Shown here one piece after another: positions 44,365 to 51,532 of a DNA stretch of 64,000 bases (the stretch's first letter is position 1; the number at the start of each line of letters is the position of its first letter). This DNA is from Actinoplanes oblitus (GTDB lineage: Bacteria > Actinomycetota > Actinomycetes > Mycobacteriales > Micromonosporaceae): NCBI RefSeq assembly GCF_030252345.1, contig NZ_CP126980.1, positions 3,177,501-3,241,500 on the forward strand. The letters run 5' to 3'. The notes beneath the pieces are model-generated. The model had not been told where the DNA came from. It did not search any database and saw only the letters and a program-made list of their open reading frames with translations. The translations under genes were made by a program, and so were the position numbers.

Positions 44365-45219
44365 GTGCGATCCGGTGTCCAGGCCCTGCACGTGGGCTGC
44401 GCGATGTGGTCCCTGAAGTCCTGGCCGTTCTCCCGGCCGGCCGGTGAGAGACTGCGCGCCTACGCCGGCCGGTGCAACGCGGTCGAGGGCAACACCACCT
44501 TCTACGCCACCCCGGCCCGGGAGACCGTTGCCACCTGGGCGCGGCAGACCGCCCCGGACTTCCGCCTGTTCCCGAAAGTCCCCAAGCGGATCACCCACGA
44601 GCTGCGGATGTCCGGCGCCGAGGAGGAGCTGCGGGCGTTCCTGGACGCGATCGAGCCGCTCGGGCCGCGCGCCGCGGCGCTGTGGATCCAGCTTCCCGGG
44701 TCCTTCGGACCCGCCGACATCGCCGTGCTGTCCCGGTTCCTGCGCTCCTTGCCGACCCATTTCCGGTACGCCGTGGAGGTCCGCCACCCGGATTTCTTCG
44801 CCGACCCCCGCGCCCTGGAACGGGTCCTGTCCGAGCACGGCGCCGAGTGGATCCCGTTCGACACCGTCGCGTTCTTCGACAGCCCGCCGACCAGCGACGC
44901 CGAGCGTGACGCCTGGCTCAAGAAGCCGCGCATGCCGCGCCGCGACACCGCCCTCACCGACCGTCCGGTGGTCCGCTACCTGGGCCGCGACGACACCGCC
45001 CGGACGGTGGCCGGCTGGCAGCCGTGGGTGGCGACGGTCGCCGGCTGGCTGCGCGAGGGCCGGTCGCCGACGGTCTTCGTGCACACCCCGGACAACGCGG
45101 ACGCGCCGGAGCTGGCCCGCCGTTTCCACGCCGAGGTGCGTGAGCGGGTGCCGGAGCTGCCGCCGCTGCCGGAGCCGCCGCCGCTGCCGGTGCCCGACGA
45201 GCCGCTGACCCTGTTCTGA
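44365..45219 (+). CDS. DUF72 domain protein
   Basis: The protein has 284 residues. Typical DUF72 features are the opening LHVGCAMWSLKSWPF, CNAVEGNTTFYATPARETVATWA, FRLFPKVPKRITHEL and VEVRHPDFF, with a TIM-barrel-like layout. The function of the family is not established, although some relatives occur near DNA-repair genes. The C terminus is a short Pro/Leu-rich tail. GTG 44365 fits the usual N terminus and has a -10 box 6 nt upstream. It is divergent from the MerR gene. Confidence 0.9.
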   Translation: MRSGVQALHVGCAMWSLKSWPFSRPAGERLRAYAGRCNAVEGNTTFYATPARETVATWARQTAPDFRLFPKVPKRITHELRMSGAEEELRAFLDAIEPLGPRAAALWIQLPGSFGPADIAVLSRFLRSLPTHFRYAVEVRHPDFFADPRALERVLSEHGAEWIPFDTVAFFDSPPTSDAERDAWLKKPRMPRRDTALTDRPVVRYLGRDDTARTVAGWQPWVATVAGWLREGRSPTVFVHTPDNADAPELARRFHAEVRERVPELPPLPEPPPLPVPDEPLTLF

Positions 45220-45482
45220 GCGGGCCTGCCTCAGCGGCTTTCGCTCGACCTGCCCGCCGCGGGATGAACGCTTTCCGACTCGGCGCGGCGATCCGCCCGG
45301 GGTGCGACGGCGCCTCGATGGGCGTTTCCTCCGATTGAGGACGGCTCGGTGTGTGCGGTTTGCCCGTTGCGTGGGCGCACGCGCGGACGCACGTGCAGCG
45401 ATCGTGCCGTTCCCGGACGCGAGACAAATCTCGGACAGTCTGGGATCTGAGGCAATGCACAGAATGTGCCAGGAGGTGCGAA

Positions 45483-45704
45483 ATGACAGAGAAGATCTAT
45501 GCCGCGACGTTCGACCGGCAGGCGGCGACCTGGCGCCGGAGCACTCGGAGCTACTCGGACAACTGCGTGGAGGTGGCCGACCTGCCGGACGGCGGCCGCG
45601 CGGTCCGTGACTCGAAGAATCCGGACGGACCGATTCTGTTCTTCACCCCGTCCGAGTGGGCCGCGTTCGTCGGTGGCGCCAAGGACGGCGAATTCGACAA
45701 CTGA
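45483..45704 (+). CDS. DUF397 domain protein
   Basis: The protein has 73 residues: WRRSTRSYSDNCVEVADLPD, then AVRDSKNPDGPILFFTPSEW and a terminal AFVGGAKDGEFD, which is the complete DUF397 pattern. In streptomycetes DUF397 proteins usually lie beside an XRE-type regulator and act as its small partner, including the WhiJ-like systems. No such regulator is adjacent here. ATG 45483 has CAGGAGGTG upstream. Confidence 0.9.
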   Translation: MTEKIYAATFDRQAATWRRSTRSYSDNCVEVADLPDGGRAVRDSKNPDGPILFFTPSEWAAFVGGAKDGEFDN

Positions 45705-45746
45705 CCCGGCATTGGCACTCCGCGCTCTGGCGCCGGCGACCCGGCG

Positions 45747-46850
45747 ATGTTACGCAGAGGCATGGATGTCGGACCGGTTGCCGGGCTTCGGCCCCGGATG
45801 CACTTCACACCGCGCGACGGCCGGGTCGGCGATGTCCTCGGAGTGCTCCGGGCCGACGGCCGGTACCACCTGTTCTACGAGCACCGCACCGCCGACGACG
45901 AGAACATGGGCTGGGGTTCGGCCGTCTCCGACGACCTGGTGATCTGGCGGGAACGCCCGGTCGCCCCGGTGCCGGACGAGCACGGTCTCCCGCGCTGCGG
46001 GTCGGTCGTCGCCGGTCCGGCCGGTCCGGTGCTCTTCCACACCCGGATGGACGCGGGCGTCTGGAGCACCACTGCCGCGCCGGGCCCCGGCGGCTGGCGG
46101 GCCGAGCCGGCGCAACCGGTGCTCGGCCCGGCCGTGGAGGGCTTCGCCCAGGCGCGGGACCCGTTCGTCTGGGCGGCCCCCGGCGGCTGGCGGATGCTGG
46201 TCGTGGCCACGCCGCCCAACGGCGGCTCCGTGGTCCTGCACTACCGCTCCGCCGACCTGCTCACCTGGGACTACACCGGGGTGCTCGCGGCACGCGCGGA
46301 CGCGTCGTGGGGCTGCCCGCGGCTGTTCGAGGTGGACGGCGAGTGGGTGTTGCTGGTGGCGGGCGCGGACCCGTCGTACGCCATCGGGGTCTATGACGAC
46401 AGTGACTTCACCGCCCGCGCCTGGGGTGTCTTCGGCCGGGGCCGTCTCGGCCCGGCCGTGCCGTTCCTCGACGCGGCCGGCCGCCGCTGTGTCCTGGCCA
46501 GCGTCGGCGGCCCGGAGAGCGACGGCTCACCGTGGGCGGGCACGCTCAGCATTCCCTGGATGCTTTCGGTACGCGGTGAGCACCTGCTCGCCACCCCGCA
46601 CCCGCACCTGGACCGGTACCTGGTGACCGGCATCCCGGGGATGACCGCGGTGGACGGCGAGCTCCGCGACCACGGCGACCTGATCCTGCGCATGCCGACC
46701 GGCGGCGAAACGGTGGTGCTGGCCGACGCGGACATCGTCGAGGTGGCCGTCGAGGGGGTGAGCGGCCTGGGTGCGGCCCGCCGCTCGGTGCCGGGGGACC
46801 CGGGCGCGCGCATCGCCCGCCTGACCGGTTCCGGCTGGTCGGCGACCTAG
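45747..46850 (+). CDS. GH32-like glycosidase homologue with altered active site
   Basis: The protein has 367 residues. The five-bladed propeller of GH32 is recognisable: RPRMHFTPRDGRVGDVLGV, DGRYHLFYEHRTADDENMGW, the RDP motif in QARDPFVWAAPGG and WGCPRLFEVDGEWVLLVAG. Active GH32 enzymes have a W-x-N-D-P-N-G nucleophile motif and an E-C acid/base motif. Here the nucleophile Asp survives as G-D but the acid/base Glu is Gly (WGCP). The usual C-terminal beta-sandwich seems short. It may act on an unusual substrate or only bind sugars. ATG 45762 is a possible later start. Confidence 0.8.
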   Translation: MLRRGMDVGPVAGLRPRMHFTPRDGRVGDVLGVLRADGRYHLFYEHRTADDENMGWGSAVSDDLVIWRERPVAPVPDEHGLPRCGSVVAGPAGPVLFHTRMDAGVWSTTAAPGPGGWRAEPAQPVLGPAVEGFAQARDPFVWAAPGGWRMLVVATPPNGGSVVLHYRSADLLTWDYTGVLAARADASWGCPRLFEVDGEWVLLVAGADPSYAIGVYDDSDFTARAWGVFGRGRLGPAVPFLDAAGRRCVLASVGGPESDGSPWAGTLSIPWMLSVRGEHLLATPHPHLDRYLVTGIPGMTAVDGELRDHGDLILRMPTGGETVVLADADIVEVAVEGVSGLGAARRSVPGDPGARIARLTGSGWSAT

Positions 46851-46853
46851 AAT
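46848..46853 (+). promoter_or_regulatory. -10 box TAGAAT overlapping the upstream stop codon
   Basis: TAGAAT, then six bases, then ATG 46860. Its first three bases are the stop codon of the GH32-like gene. Confidence 0.55.
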
Positions 46854-46859
46854 CGGCGG

Positions 46860-47276
46860 ATGAGTGACCTGGAACGGTTCGTCCGCGCCCAGGACGGCGT
46901 CTATGAACGGGCCCTCGCCGAGCTGGCCGCGGGCAGCAAGCGGTCGCACTGGATGTGGTTCGTCTTCCCGCAGCTGGCCGGGCTGGGGTCCAGTCCGACC
47001 GCGCGGGTCTACGCGATCCGTGACCTGGCCGAGGCGCGCGCCTACCTGGCCCATCCGGTCCTCGGGCCGCGGCTGACCGAGTGCGCCGCCACGCTCCTCG
47101 CGGTGCGGGGGCGTACGGCGTCGCAGATCTTCGGCTATCCGGACGATCTCAAGCTGCGGTCGTCGATGACGCTGTTCGCCGAGGCCGCCTCCGATCCGGC
47201 GGTGTTCCGGGAGGTCCTGGAGCGGTACTACGACGGCGCCGACCCGCGTACCCGTCAGCTCCTCGGTCTTGGGTGA
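46860..47276 (+). CDS. DUF1810 family protein
   Basis: The protein has 138 residues with the conserved pattern LERFVRAQDGVYERALAEL, SHWMWFVFPQLAGLGSSP, YLAHPVLGPRL and FGYPDDLKLRSSMTLF. The function of DUF1810 is not known; it is a small alpha-helical cytoplasmic family. It starts 9 nt after the GH32-like stop but has its own -10 box. No ribosome site is seen, consistent with a leaderless mRNA. Confidence 0.9.
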   Translation: MSDLERFVRAQDGVYERALAELAAGSKRSHWMWFVFPQLAGLGSSPTARVYAIRDLAEARAYLAHPVLGPRLTECAATLLAVRGRTASQIFGYPDDLKLRSSMTLFAEAASDPAVFREVLERYYDGADPRTRQLLGLG

Positions 47277-47380
47277 ACGCGCCTTTCACCGAGCCGAGCG
47301 GACCGTTGCTTCTCCGTGCGCGGTCCCTCGCCCTGAGCCGGCCGGTGACGCAGCTCATCGGCGCCGGCTCCGGCCTCGGT

Positions 47381-47386
47381 TATCGT
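47381..47386 (+). promoter_or_regulatory. -10 box TATCGT of leaderless HAD gene
   Basis: TATCGT, then six bases (CGCCGC), then ATG 47393. Confidence 0.5.
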
Positions 47387-47392
47387 CGCCGC

Positions 47393-48100
47393 ATGCTCGA
47401 CCCCGCCGCCCCCGCCTTTGACGCCGTGCTCTTCGACTGTGACGGGGTGCTGGTCGACTCCGAGCGGATCACCAACGCCGTGCTGCGCGCCATGCTGCAC
47501 GAACTCGGCTGGTTGATCAGCGAGGCGGACTGTTTCCGGCTCTTCGTCGGCCGGGCGCTTGCCGACGAGGTCGGCGTGATCACCGCGAACACCGGGTTCA
47601 CCGTCACCGCCGGGTGGCTCGCCGAGTTCCGCCGCCGGCGCAACGACGCCCTCGCCGCCGGCCTGCTGGCGATTCCCGGCGCGGTGGCCGCGGCGCACGA
47701 GATCGACCGGCTGTTCGACGGGCGGCTGGCGTGTGCCAGCGGCGCCGACCGCGCCAAGGTCGAGTTGCAGCTCACCAAGGTGGGCCTGGACCGCGTCTTC
47801 GCCGGCAAGATCTTCAGCGGGATGGAGATGCCGCGCAGCAAGCCCGCCCCGGACGTCTACCTGGCCGCGGCCGCCGCGTTCGGCGTCGACCCGGCCCGCG
47901 CGGCGGTCGTCGAGGACACCCCGACCGGAGTCCGCGCCGGCGTCGCGGCCGGCGCCGTCGTCTTCGGCTACTGCCCGCCGGACAGCCCCGCGCACCAGGA
48001 CCCCCGCGTCCTGCTGGAGGCCGGCGCCACCCACGTCTTCACCACCATGGCCGACCTGCCCACCCTGCTGACCCGCCTGCCGTCCGCCGTCCGGGAGTGA
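47393..48100 (+). CDS. HAD-superfamily sugar-phosphatase-like hydrolase
   Basis: The protein has 235 residues. HAD motif I is VLFDCDGVLVDSE with both catalytic aspartates, followed by a helical cap. Motif II lies at ACASGADRAKVE, the motif III lysine in MPRSKPAPDVYL and motif IV in VVEDTPTGVRAGVAAGAVVFG. The beta-phosphoglucomutase-like subgroup (DCDGVLVDSE, KPAPD) acts on sugar phosphates. The start at ATG 47393 fits motif I near the N terminus and a -10 box 6 nt upstream; the frame is open further back. Confidence 0.92.
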   Translation: MLDPAAPAFDAVLFDCDGVLVDSERITNAVLRAMLHELGWLISEADCFRLFVGRALADEVGVITANTGFTVTAGWLAEFRRRRNDALAAGLLAIPGAVAAAHEIDRLFDGRLACASGADRAKVELQLTKVGLDRVFAGKIFSGMEMPRSKPAPDVYLAAAAAFGVDPARAAVVEDTPTGVRAGVAAGAVVFGYCPPDSPAHQDPRVLLEAGATHVFTTMADLPTLLTRLPSAVRE

Positions 48101-48149
48101 CCTGTCTCACGGCCTGTCACGGCGGCACCGGGCGCGGTGTCTCGTGGGC

Positions 48150-48260
48150 ATGAACGTCACGCTGTGGATCAGCGAGCTGATGCTGCCGCACGCCCTCTAC
48201 CGTGCTCTCGCGATCTTCATCGTGGGGGGCCGCCTCGGCCCCGAGTCCTTCGCCGCGTGA
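48150..48260 (+). CDS. 36-residue mini-ORF before the ECF41 gene
   Basis: The frame reads MNVTLWISELMLPHALYRAL and ends in GPESFAA. The first seven residues resemble the start of DoxX-like membrane proteins, the kind of neighbour often found beside sigma factors of this group, but the remainder does not. It may be a truncated remnant or a short translated leader. No ribosome site is obvious. Confidence 0.3.
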   Translation: MNVTLWISELMLPHALYRALAIFIVGGRLGPESFAA

Positions 48261-48300
48261 CGCCGCCCGACCCCGACGACCCCGGAAGGTACGGAGAGTG

Positions 48301-49185
48301 ATGAGTGACCTGGCCACCGAGGCGTTCGTGACGCACCGGAACCTGCTCTTCACCGTCGCCTACGAGATGCTCGGCTCGGCGGCCGACGCCGAGGACGTGC
48401 TGCAGGAGACGTGGCTGCGCTGGGTCCAGGTCGACCTCGACCAGGTTCAAGATCAAAGAGCTTATCTGGTACGGACGACGACCCGCCAAGCACTGAACCG
48501 GCTGCGCGCCCTGAGCCGCCGTCGCGAGTCCTACGTCGGCCCGTGGCTGCCCGAACCGATGCTGACCTCCCCGGACATCGCCGAGGACGTGGCACTGGCG
48601 GACAGCGTGTCGATGGCGCTGATGCTGGTCCTGGAGACGCTGACACCCACCGAGCGGGCCGTCTTCGTACTGCGCGAGGCGTTCGACCTGAGCTACGACG
48701 AGATCGCGGCCGCCGTGGACAAGAACCCGGCCGCGGTACGCCAGATCGCCCACCGCGCCCGCCAGCACGTCGAGGCCCGGCGGCCGCGGGCGACGGTCAC
48801 CGCGGCCGAGACCCGGGCCGCCCTCGCGTCGTTCCAGCGGGCGCTGGCCACCGGCGACCTGCAAACCTTCCTCGACGTGCTGGCCCCGGACATCGTCCTG
48901 GTCAGCGACGGCGGCGGGATCAAACAGGCGGCCGTGCGCCCGATCGTCGGCGCGGACAAGGTGGCCCGGTTCATGCTCGGCGGCCTCCGCAAGACCACCG
49001 AGACGATCACCCTGGAGCCGGCGGTGGTCAACGCCAACCCGGCCCTGCTGGTCCGCGTCGACGGCGAGATCGACGGCATCATGGCGGTCCGCGTCGAGGC
49101 GGGCCGCATCCTCGGCCTCTACTACGTCCGCAACCCGGAGAAACTCACCCGCATCACCACCGAGACGCCCCTCAGCCGCCGCTGA
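48301..49185 (+). CDS. ECF41-type RNA polymerase sigma factor (SigJ-like)
   Basis: The protein has 294 residues. Sigma-2 (LLFTVAYEMLGSAADAEDVLQETWLRW) and sigma-4 (LTPTERAVFVLREAFDLSYDEIAAAV) are followed by a SnoaL-like domain of about 130 residues. Diagnostic ECF41 motifs are present: WLPEP at residues 82-86, DGGG at 203-206 and NPEK at 278-281. In this group the C-terminal domain replaces an anti-sigma factor and modulates activity. The usual partner, a carboxymuconolactone-decarboxylase-like or oxidoreductase gene, is not adjacent. ATG 48301 is preceded by GGAGAG. Confidence 0.93.
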   Translation: MSDLATEAFVTHRNLLFTVAYEMLGSAADAEDVLQETWLRWVQVDLDQVQDQRAYLVRTTTRQALNRLRALSRRRESYVGPWLPEPMLTSPDIAEDVALADSVSMALMLVLETLTPTERAVFVLREAFDLSYDEIAAAVDKNPAAVRQIAHRARQHVEARRPRATVTAAETRAALASFQRALATGDLQTFLDVLAPDIVLVSDGGGIKQAAVRPIVGADKVARFMLGGLRKTTETITLEPAVVNANPALLVRVDGEIDGIMAVRVEAGRILGLYYVRNPEKLTRITTETPLSRR

Positions 49186-49267
49186 CCGCGGACCGGCCGG
49201 CACCGTGGGCGCGGAACGGGGGGTACGGGCCGGGAGCGGGTGGAGATCCATCTGGAAGAGTCGGGGG

Positions 49268-49888
49268 ATGTCCGGTCTGCTTTATGACGTCATTCATCGC
49301 CGCCGGGACGTGCGGGGCGAGTTCACCGGTGAGCCGCTCGCGGACGGCGTACTGGAAAAGGTGCTGACCGCGGCGCACGCGGCGCCGAGCGTCGGGCTGT
49401 CGCAGCCGTGGGATTTCGTGGTGATCCGGGATCGGGCGGTGCGGGCGGACTTCCACCGGCACGTGCACGAGGAGCGGGAGGTCTTCGCGAGCACGCTGAC
49501 CGGGGAGGCGGCCGAGAAGTTCGCCCGGATCAAGATCGACGGGATCCTGGAGTCGACGCTCTCGATAGTCGTCACCTACGACCCGGAGCGGGGCGGCCCG
49601 GCGGTGCTCGGGCGGCACGCGATCGCCGACGCCGGGTTGTACTCGGTCTGCCTGGCGGTGCAGAACCTGTGGCTGGCGGCCACCGCGGAAGAACTGGGGG
49701 TCGGCTGGGTCTCGTTCTACCGTGAGGAGTTCCTGCGGAAGCTGCTCGGCATCCCGGAACGGATCCGGCCGGTCGCGTGGCTGTGCCTCGGCCCGGTCAG
49801 CCGCCTCCAGGACGTCCCCGACCTGGAACGACACGGCTGGCGGGAGCGCCGCCCGCTGGCCGCCGCCCTGCACCAGGACCGCTGGTGA
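49268..49888 (+). CDS. bluB: 5,6-dimethylbenzimidazole synthase BluB
   Basis: The protein has 206 residues with the nitroreductase-like fold: VIHRRRDVRGEFTGEPLADG, AAHAAPSVGLSQPWDFVVI, IADAGLYSVCLAVQNLWLAA and EELGVGWVSFYREEFLRKLL. BluB cleaves reduced flavin mononucleotide with oxygen to give the lower ligand of vitamin B12. No other cobalamin gene and no cobalamin riboswitch are visible in the flanks. ATG 49268 follows GGAAGAG at about 7 nt. Confidence 0.92.
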   Translation: MSGLLYDVIHRRRDVRGEFTGEPLADGVLEKVLTAAHAAPSVGLSQPWDFVVIRDRAVRADFHRHVHEEREVFASTLTGEAAEKFARIKIDGILESTLSIVVTYDPERGGPAVLGRHAIADAGLYSVCLAVQNLWLAATAEELGVGWVSFYREEFLRKLLGIPERIRPVAWLCLGPVSRLQDVPDLERHGWRERRPLAAALHQDRW

Positions 49889-49951
49889 GCAGGGAGCCGG
49901 GATCCCGATGAGCCGACGGCCGGCGGAGCGAACGGCGCCGCCGGCCGCCCG

Positions 49952-50034
49952 GTCAGCTCCCGGAATCGTCGGCCAGGTCGGCGGGCATCCGCCGCGGCCG
50001 CTCCGTCAGCTTCCGGAATCGTCGGCCAGGTCGG
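49952..50034. repeat. partial duplication of the YjbR gene tail
   Basis: A segment of about 27 bp beginning AGCTCCCGGAATCGTCGGCC at 49953 recurs at 50009 with one mismatch. The second copy encodes the C terminus (LTDLADDSGS and stop) of the YjbR-like gene; the first lies just beyond its stop. Confidence 0.65.
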
Positions 50035-50380
50035 TCAGGTCGGCCGGGGCGCGCATCCGCCAGGCGTCGGTGACCAGCTCCGCCAGCCGCTCGCCGCCGA
50101 CCGCCGCCAGCCGCAGCATGACCAGCGGCAACCCGTCATAGCCCGGGACCGTGAAGAACAGCTCCGGCTCGCCGAGCAGCAGCGCCTGTTTCTCCGCCTC
50201 GTCGCCGACGTAGAGCACCGCGATGTCGGTGCGGATCACCCGCGGCTTGCCGGGCAGGCGCTCCGGATACGACCAGACGAACCCCTTGCCACCCACCCGG
50301 AAGTCGAAGCCGTCACTGTCGATCTCGACCACCCCGGGCAGGCTCAGCGCGAGCCGCCGGACGTCATCAGCATCCGCCAT
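50006..50380 (-). CDS. MmcQ/YjbR family protein
   Basis: The protein has 124 residues: MADADDVRRLALSLPGVVE, FDFRVGGKGFVWSYPERLPG and LPLVMLRLAAVGGERLAELVTDAW are the usual MmcQ/YjbR segments. The family has a CyaY-like fold with DNA-binding potential, but its role is not settled. The gene is divergent from cutA with a 23-bp gap. A shared palindromic -10 lies 7 nt before its ATG, so both genes probably make leaderless mRNAs. Confidence 0.9.
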   Translation of the reverse strand: MADADDVRRLALSLPGVVEIDSDGFDFRVGGKGFVWSYPERLPGKPRVIRTDIAVLYVGDEAEKQALLLGEPELFFTVPGYDGLPLVMLRLAAVGGERLAELVTDAWRMRAPADLTDLADDSGS

Positions 50381-50387
50381 GGCCGGA

Positions 50388-50397
50388 ACACTAGTGT
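50388..50397. promoter_or_regulatory. palindromic ACACTAGTGT serving as -10 box on both strands
   Basis: On the plus strand TAGTGT (50392-50397) lies 6 nt before GTG 50404 of cutA. On the minus strand TAGTGT (50393-50388) lies 7 nt before ATG 50380 of yjbR. The two polymerase sites overlap and cannot be occupied together. Confidence 0.6.
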
Positions 50398-50403
50398 GAC
50401 CCT

Positions 50404-50736
50404 GTGACAGAAACCGTCTGCGAGGTAGTGATCACCGCGAGCGACGCGGCCTGGCTGGCCGCGTTCACCAGGCGGCTGGTGGAGCGGCGGCTGGCCGCCT
50501 GCGGGCACGCCGTCGCCGCGATCCGGTCGATCTATCGCTGGCAGGGCGCGGTGGAGGACGAGGCGGAGGCCCGGGTCGCGCTGCACACCCGGTTGTCGCT
50601 GGTCGACGAGATCGTCGCGGTGGCCGAGCGGGAGCATCCGTACGACGTGCCGTGCGTGCTGGCGCTGCCGGTGGCCGGTGGGAATCCCCGCTACCTGCAG
50701 TGGGTCCTCGACGAGACAGCCGCTCCGGAGTCCTGA
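50404..50736 (+). CDS. cutA: CutA-like divalent cation tolerance protein
   Basis: The protein has 110 residues. The CutA signature is visible in ERRLAACGHAVAAIRSIYRW with QGAVEDEAEARVALHTR, EREHPYDVPCVLALPV and NPRYLQWVLDE. CutA is a small trimeric protein linked to copper tolerance in E. coli, with an uncertain mechanism. The GTG start is preceded by TAGTGT at 6 nt, without a ribosome site. Confidence 0.93.
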   Translation: MTETVCEVVITASDAAWLAAFTRRLVERRLAACGHAVAAIRSIYRWQGAVEDEAEARVALHTRLSLVDEIVAVAEREHPYDVPCVLALPVAGGNPRYLQWVLDETAAPES

Positions 50737-50761
50737 CGGTGGCCGCCGGCAAGCCGGTCGG

Positions 50762-51532
50762 CTACCGGATGACGACCTCGGCGAGCCGGGACTGATCGTT
50801 CACCGCGTTGCCGGCCAGCGTCACGATGCGCACCGACTTAGTACGACGAGCCGCAAATATCGCGACATTCCGGACGGCGGTGTTGCCGCGAACCGACCGC
50901 ACCGTCGCCCATCCGTTCGGCACGGCGACCTGCACGTCCCAGTCCCGCAGCCCCCACTCCGCGGTGGTCACCACCTCGACCCGGCTGACCCGGTGCGACG
51001 CGTCCCAGTCCAGCTGCCACCAGTCCGGCCAGCGTTTCCCGGTCGCGTCGTTCCAGATCGTCTCGGTCTTCCCGTCGATCGCCGCGCACGCCGGACCGGT
51101 GGCCCGCGCGGACGAGGCGCTGACCCGCGCCGCCAGCCGCATCAGGTCCGCGCCCGGCGGCGGCGCGCTCACCCGCACCGGGACGTCGATGCTCGTGCCA
51201 CCGCCACTGACCCGCACGTGATGGGTGCCGGTACCGGCGCCGGGCGCCGCCCGTACCGCTACCGGAACGCTGCGCGTGTATCCCGGCGGCAACCAGCTGG
51301 AGATCAGCCGGCGGGGGAGATGCAGTGCGGGGTCCGCTTCGAGCGCCGCATCCGCATAGATCGGTTTCCGCGTGGTGTTGACCAGCCCGACGACGAGATC
51401 CCGTCCGTTGCACTGGCCCGTCATGATCGACAGCGCCCCGGGCGTGACCGTCAGCGGGCGGGCCGGGGGCGGACCGGCCGCAACCGGACTGCCCGCCAGT
51501 CCCAGCACCAGCAGTGCCGCCGCCCGGTTCAT
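50762..51532 (-). CDS. secreted protein with discoidin (F5/8 type C)-like domain
   Basis: The protein has 256 residues. A signal peptide (AAALLVLGLAGSPVAA) is followed by a roughly 100-residue immunoglobulin-like region (VGLVNTTRKPIYADAALEAD). A C-terminal discoidin-like domain follows, with SSARATGPACAAIDGKTETI, WWQLDWDASHRVSRVEV and VRIVTLAGNAVNDQSRLAEV. These domains bind carbohydrates or lipids at the cell surface. The start codon overlaps the stop of the PhoD gene (ATGA), so both are made together and may act on the same extracellular substrate. Confidence 0.82.
   Translation of the reverse strand: MNRAAALLVLGLAGSPVAAGPPPARPLTVTPGALSIMTGQCNGRDLVVGLVNTTRKPIYADAALEADPALHLPRRLISSWLPPGYTRSVPVAVRAAPGAGTGTHHVRVSGGGTSIDVPVRVSAPPPGADLMRLAARVSASSARATGPACAAIDGKTETIWNDATGKRWPDWWQLDWDASHRVSRVEVVTTAEWGLRDWDVQVAVPNGWATVRSVRGNTAVRNVAIFAARRTKSVRIVTLAGNAVNDQSRLAEVVIR

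Noticed and set aside
49186..49267. Cobalamin riboswitch before bluB
   Set aside because: The 82-nt gap is too short and no B12-box-like element is visible.
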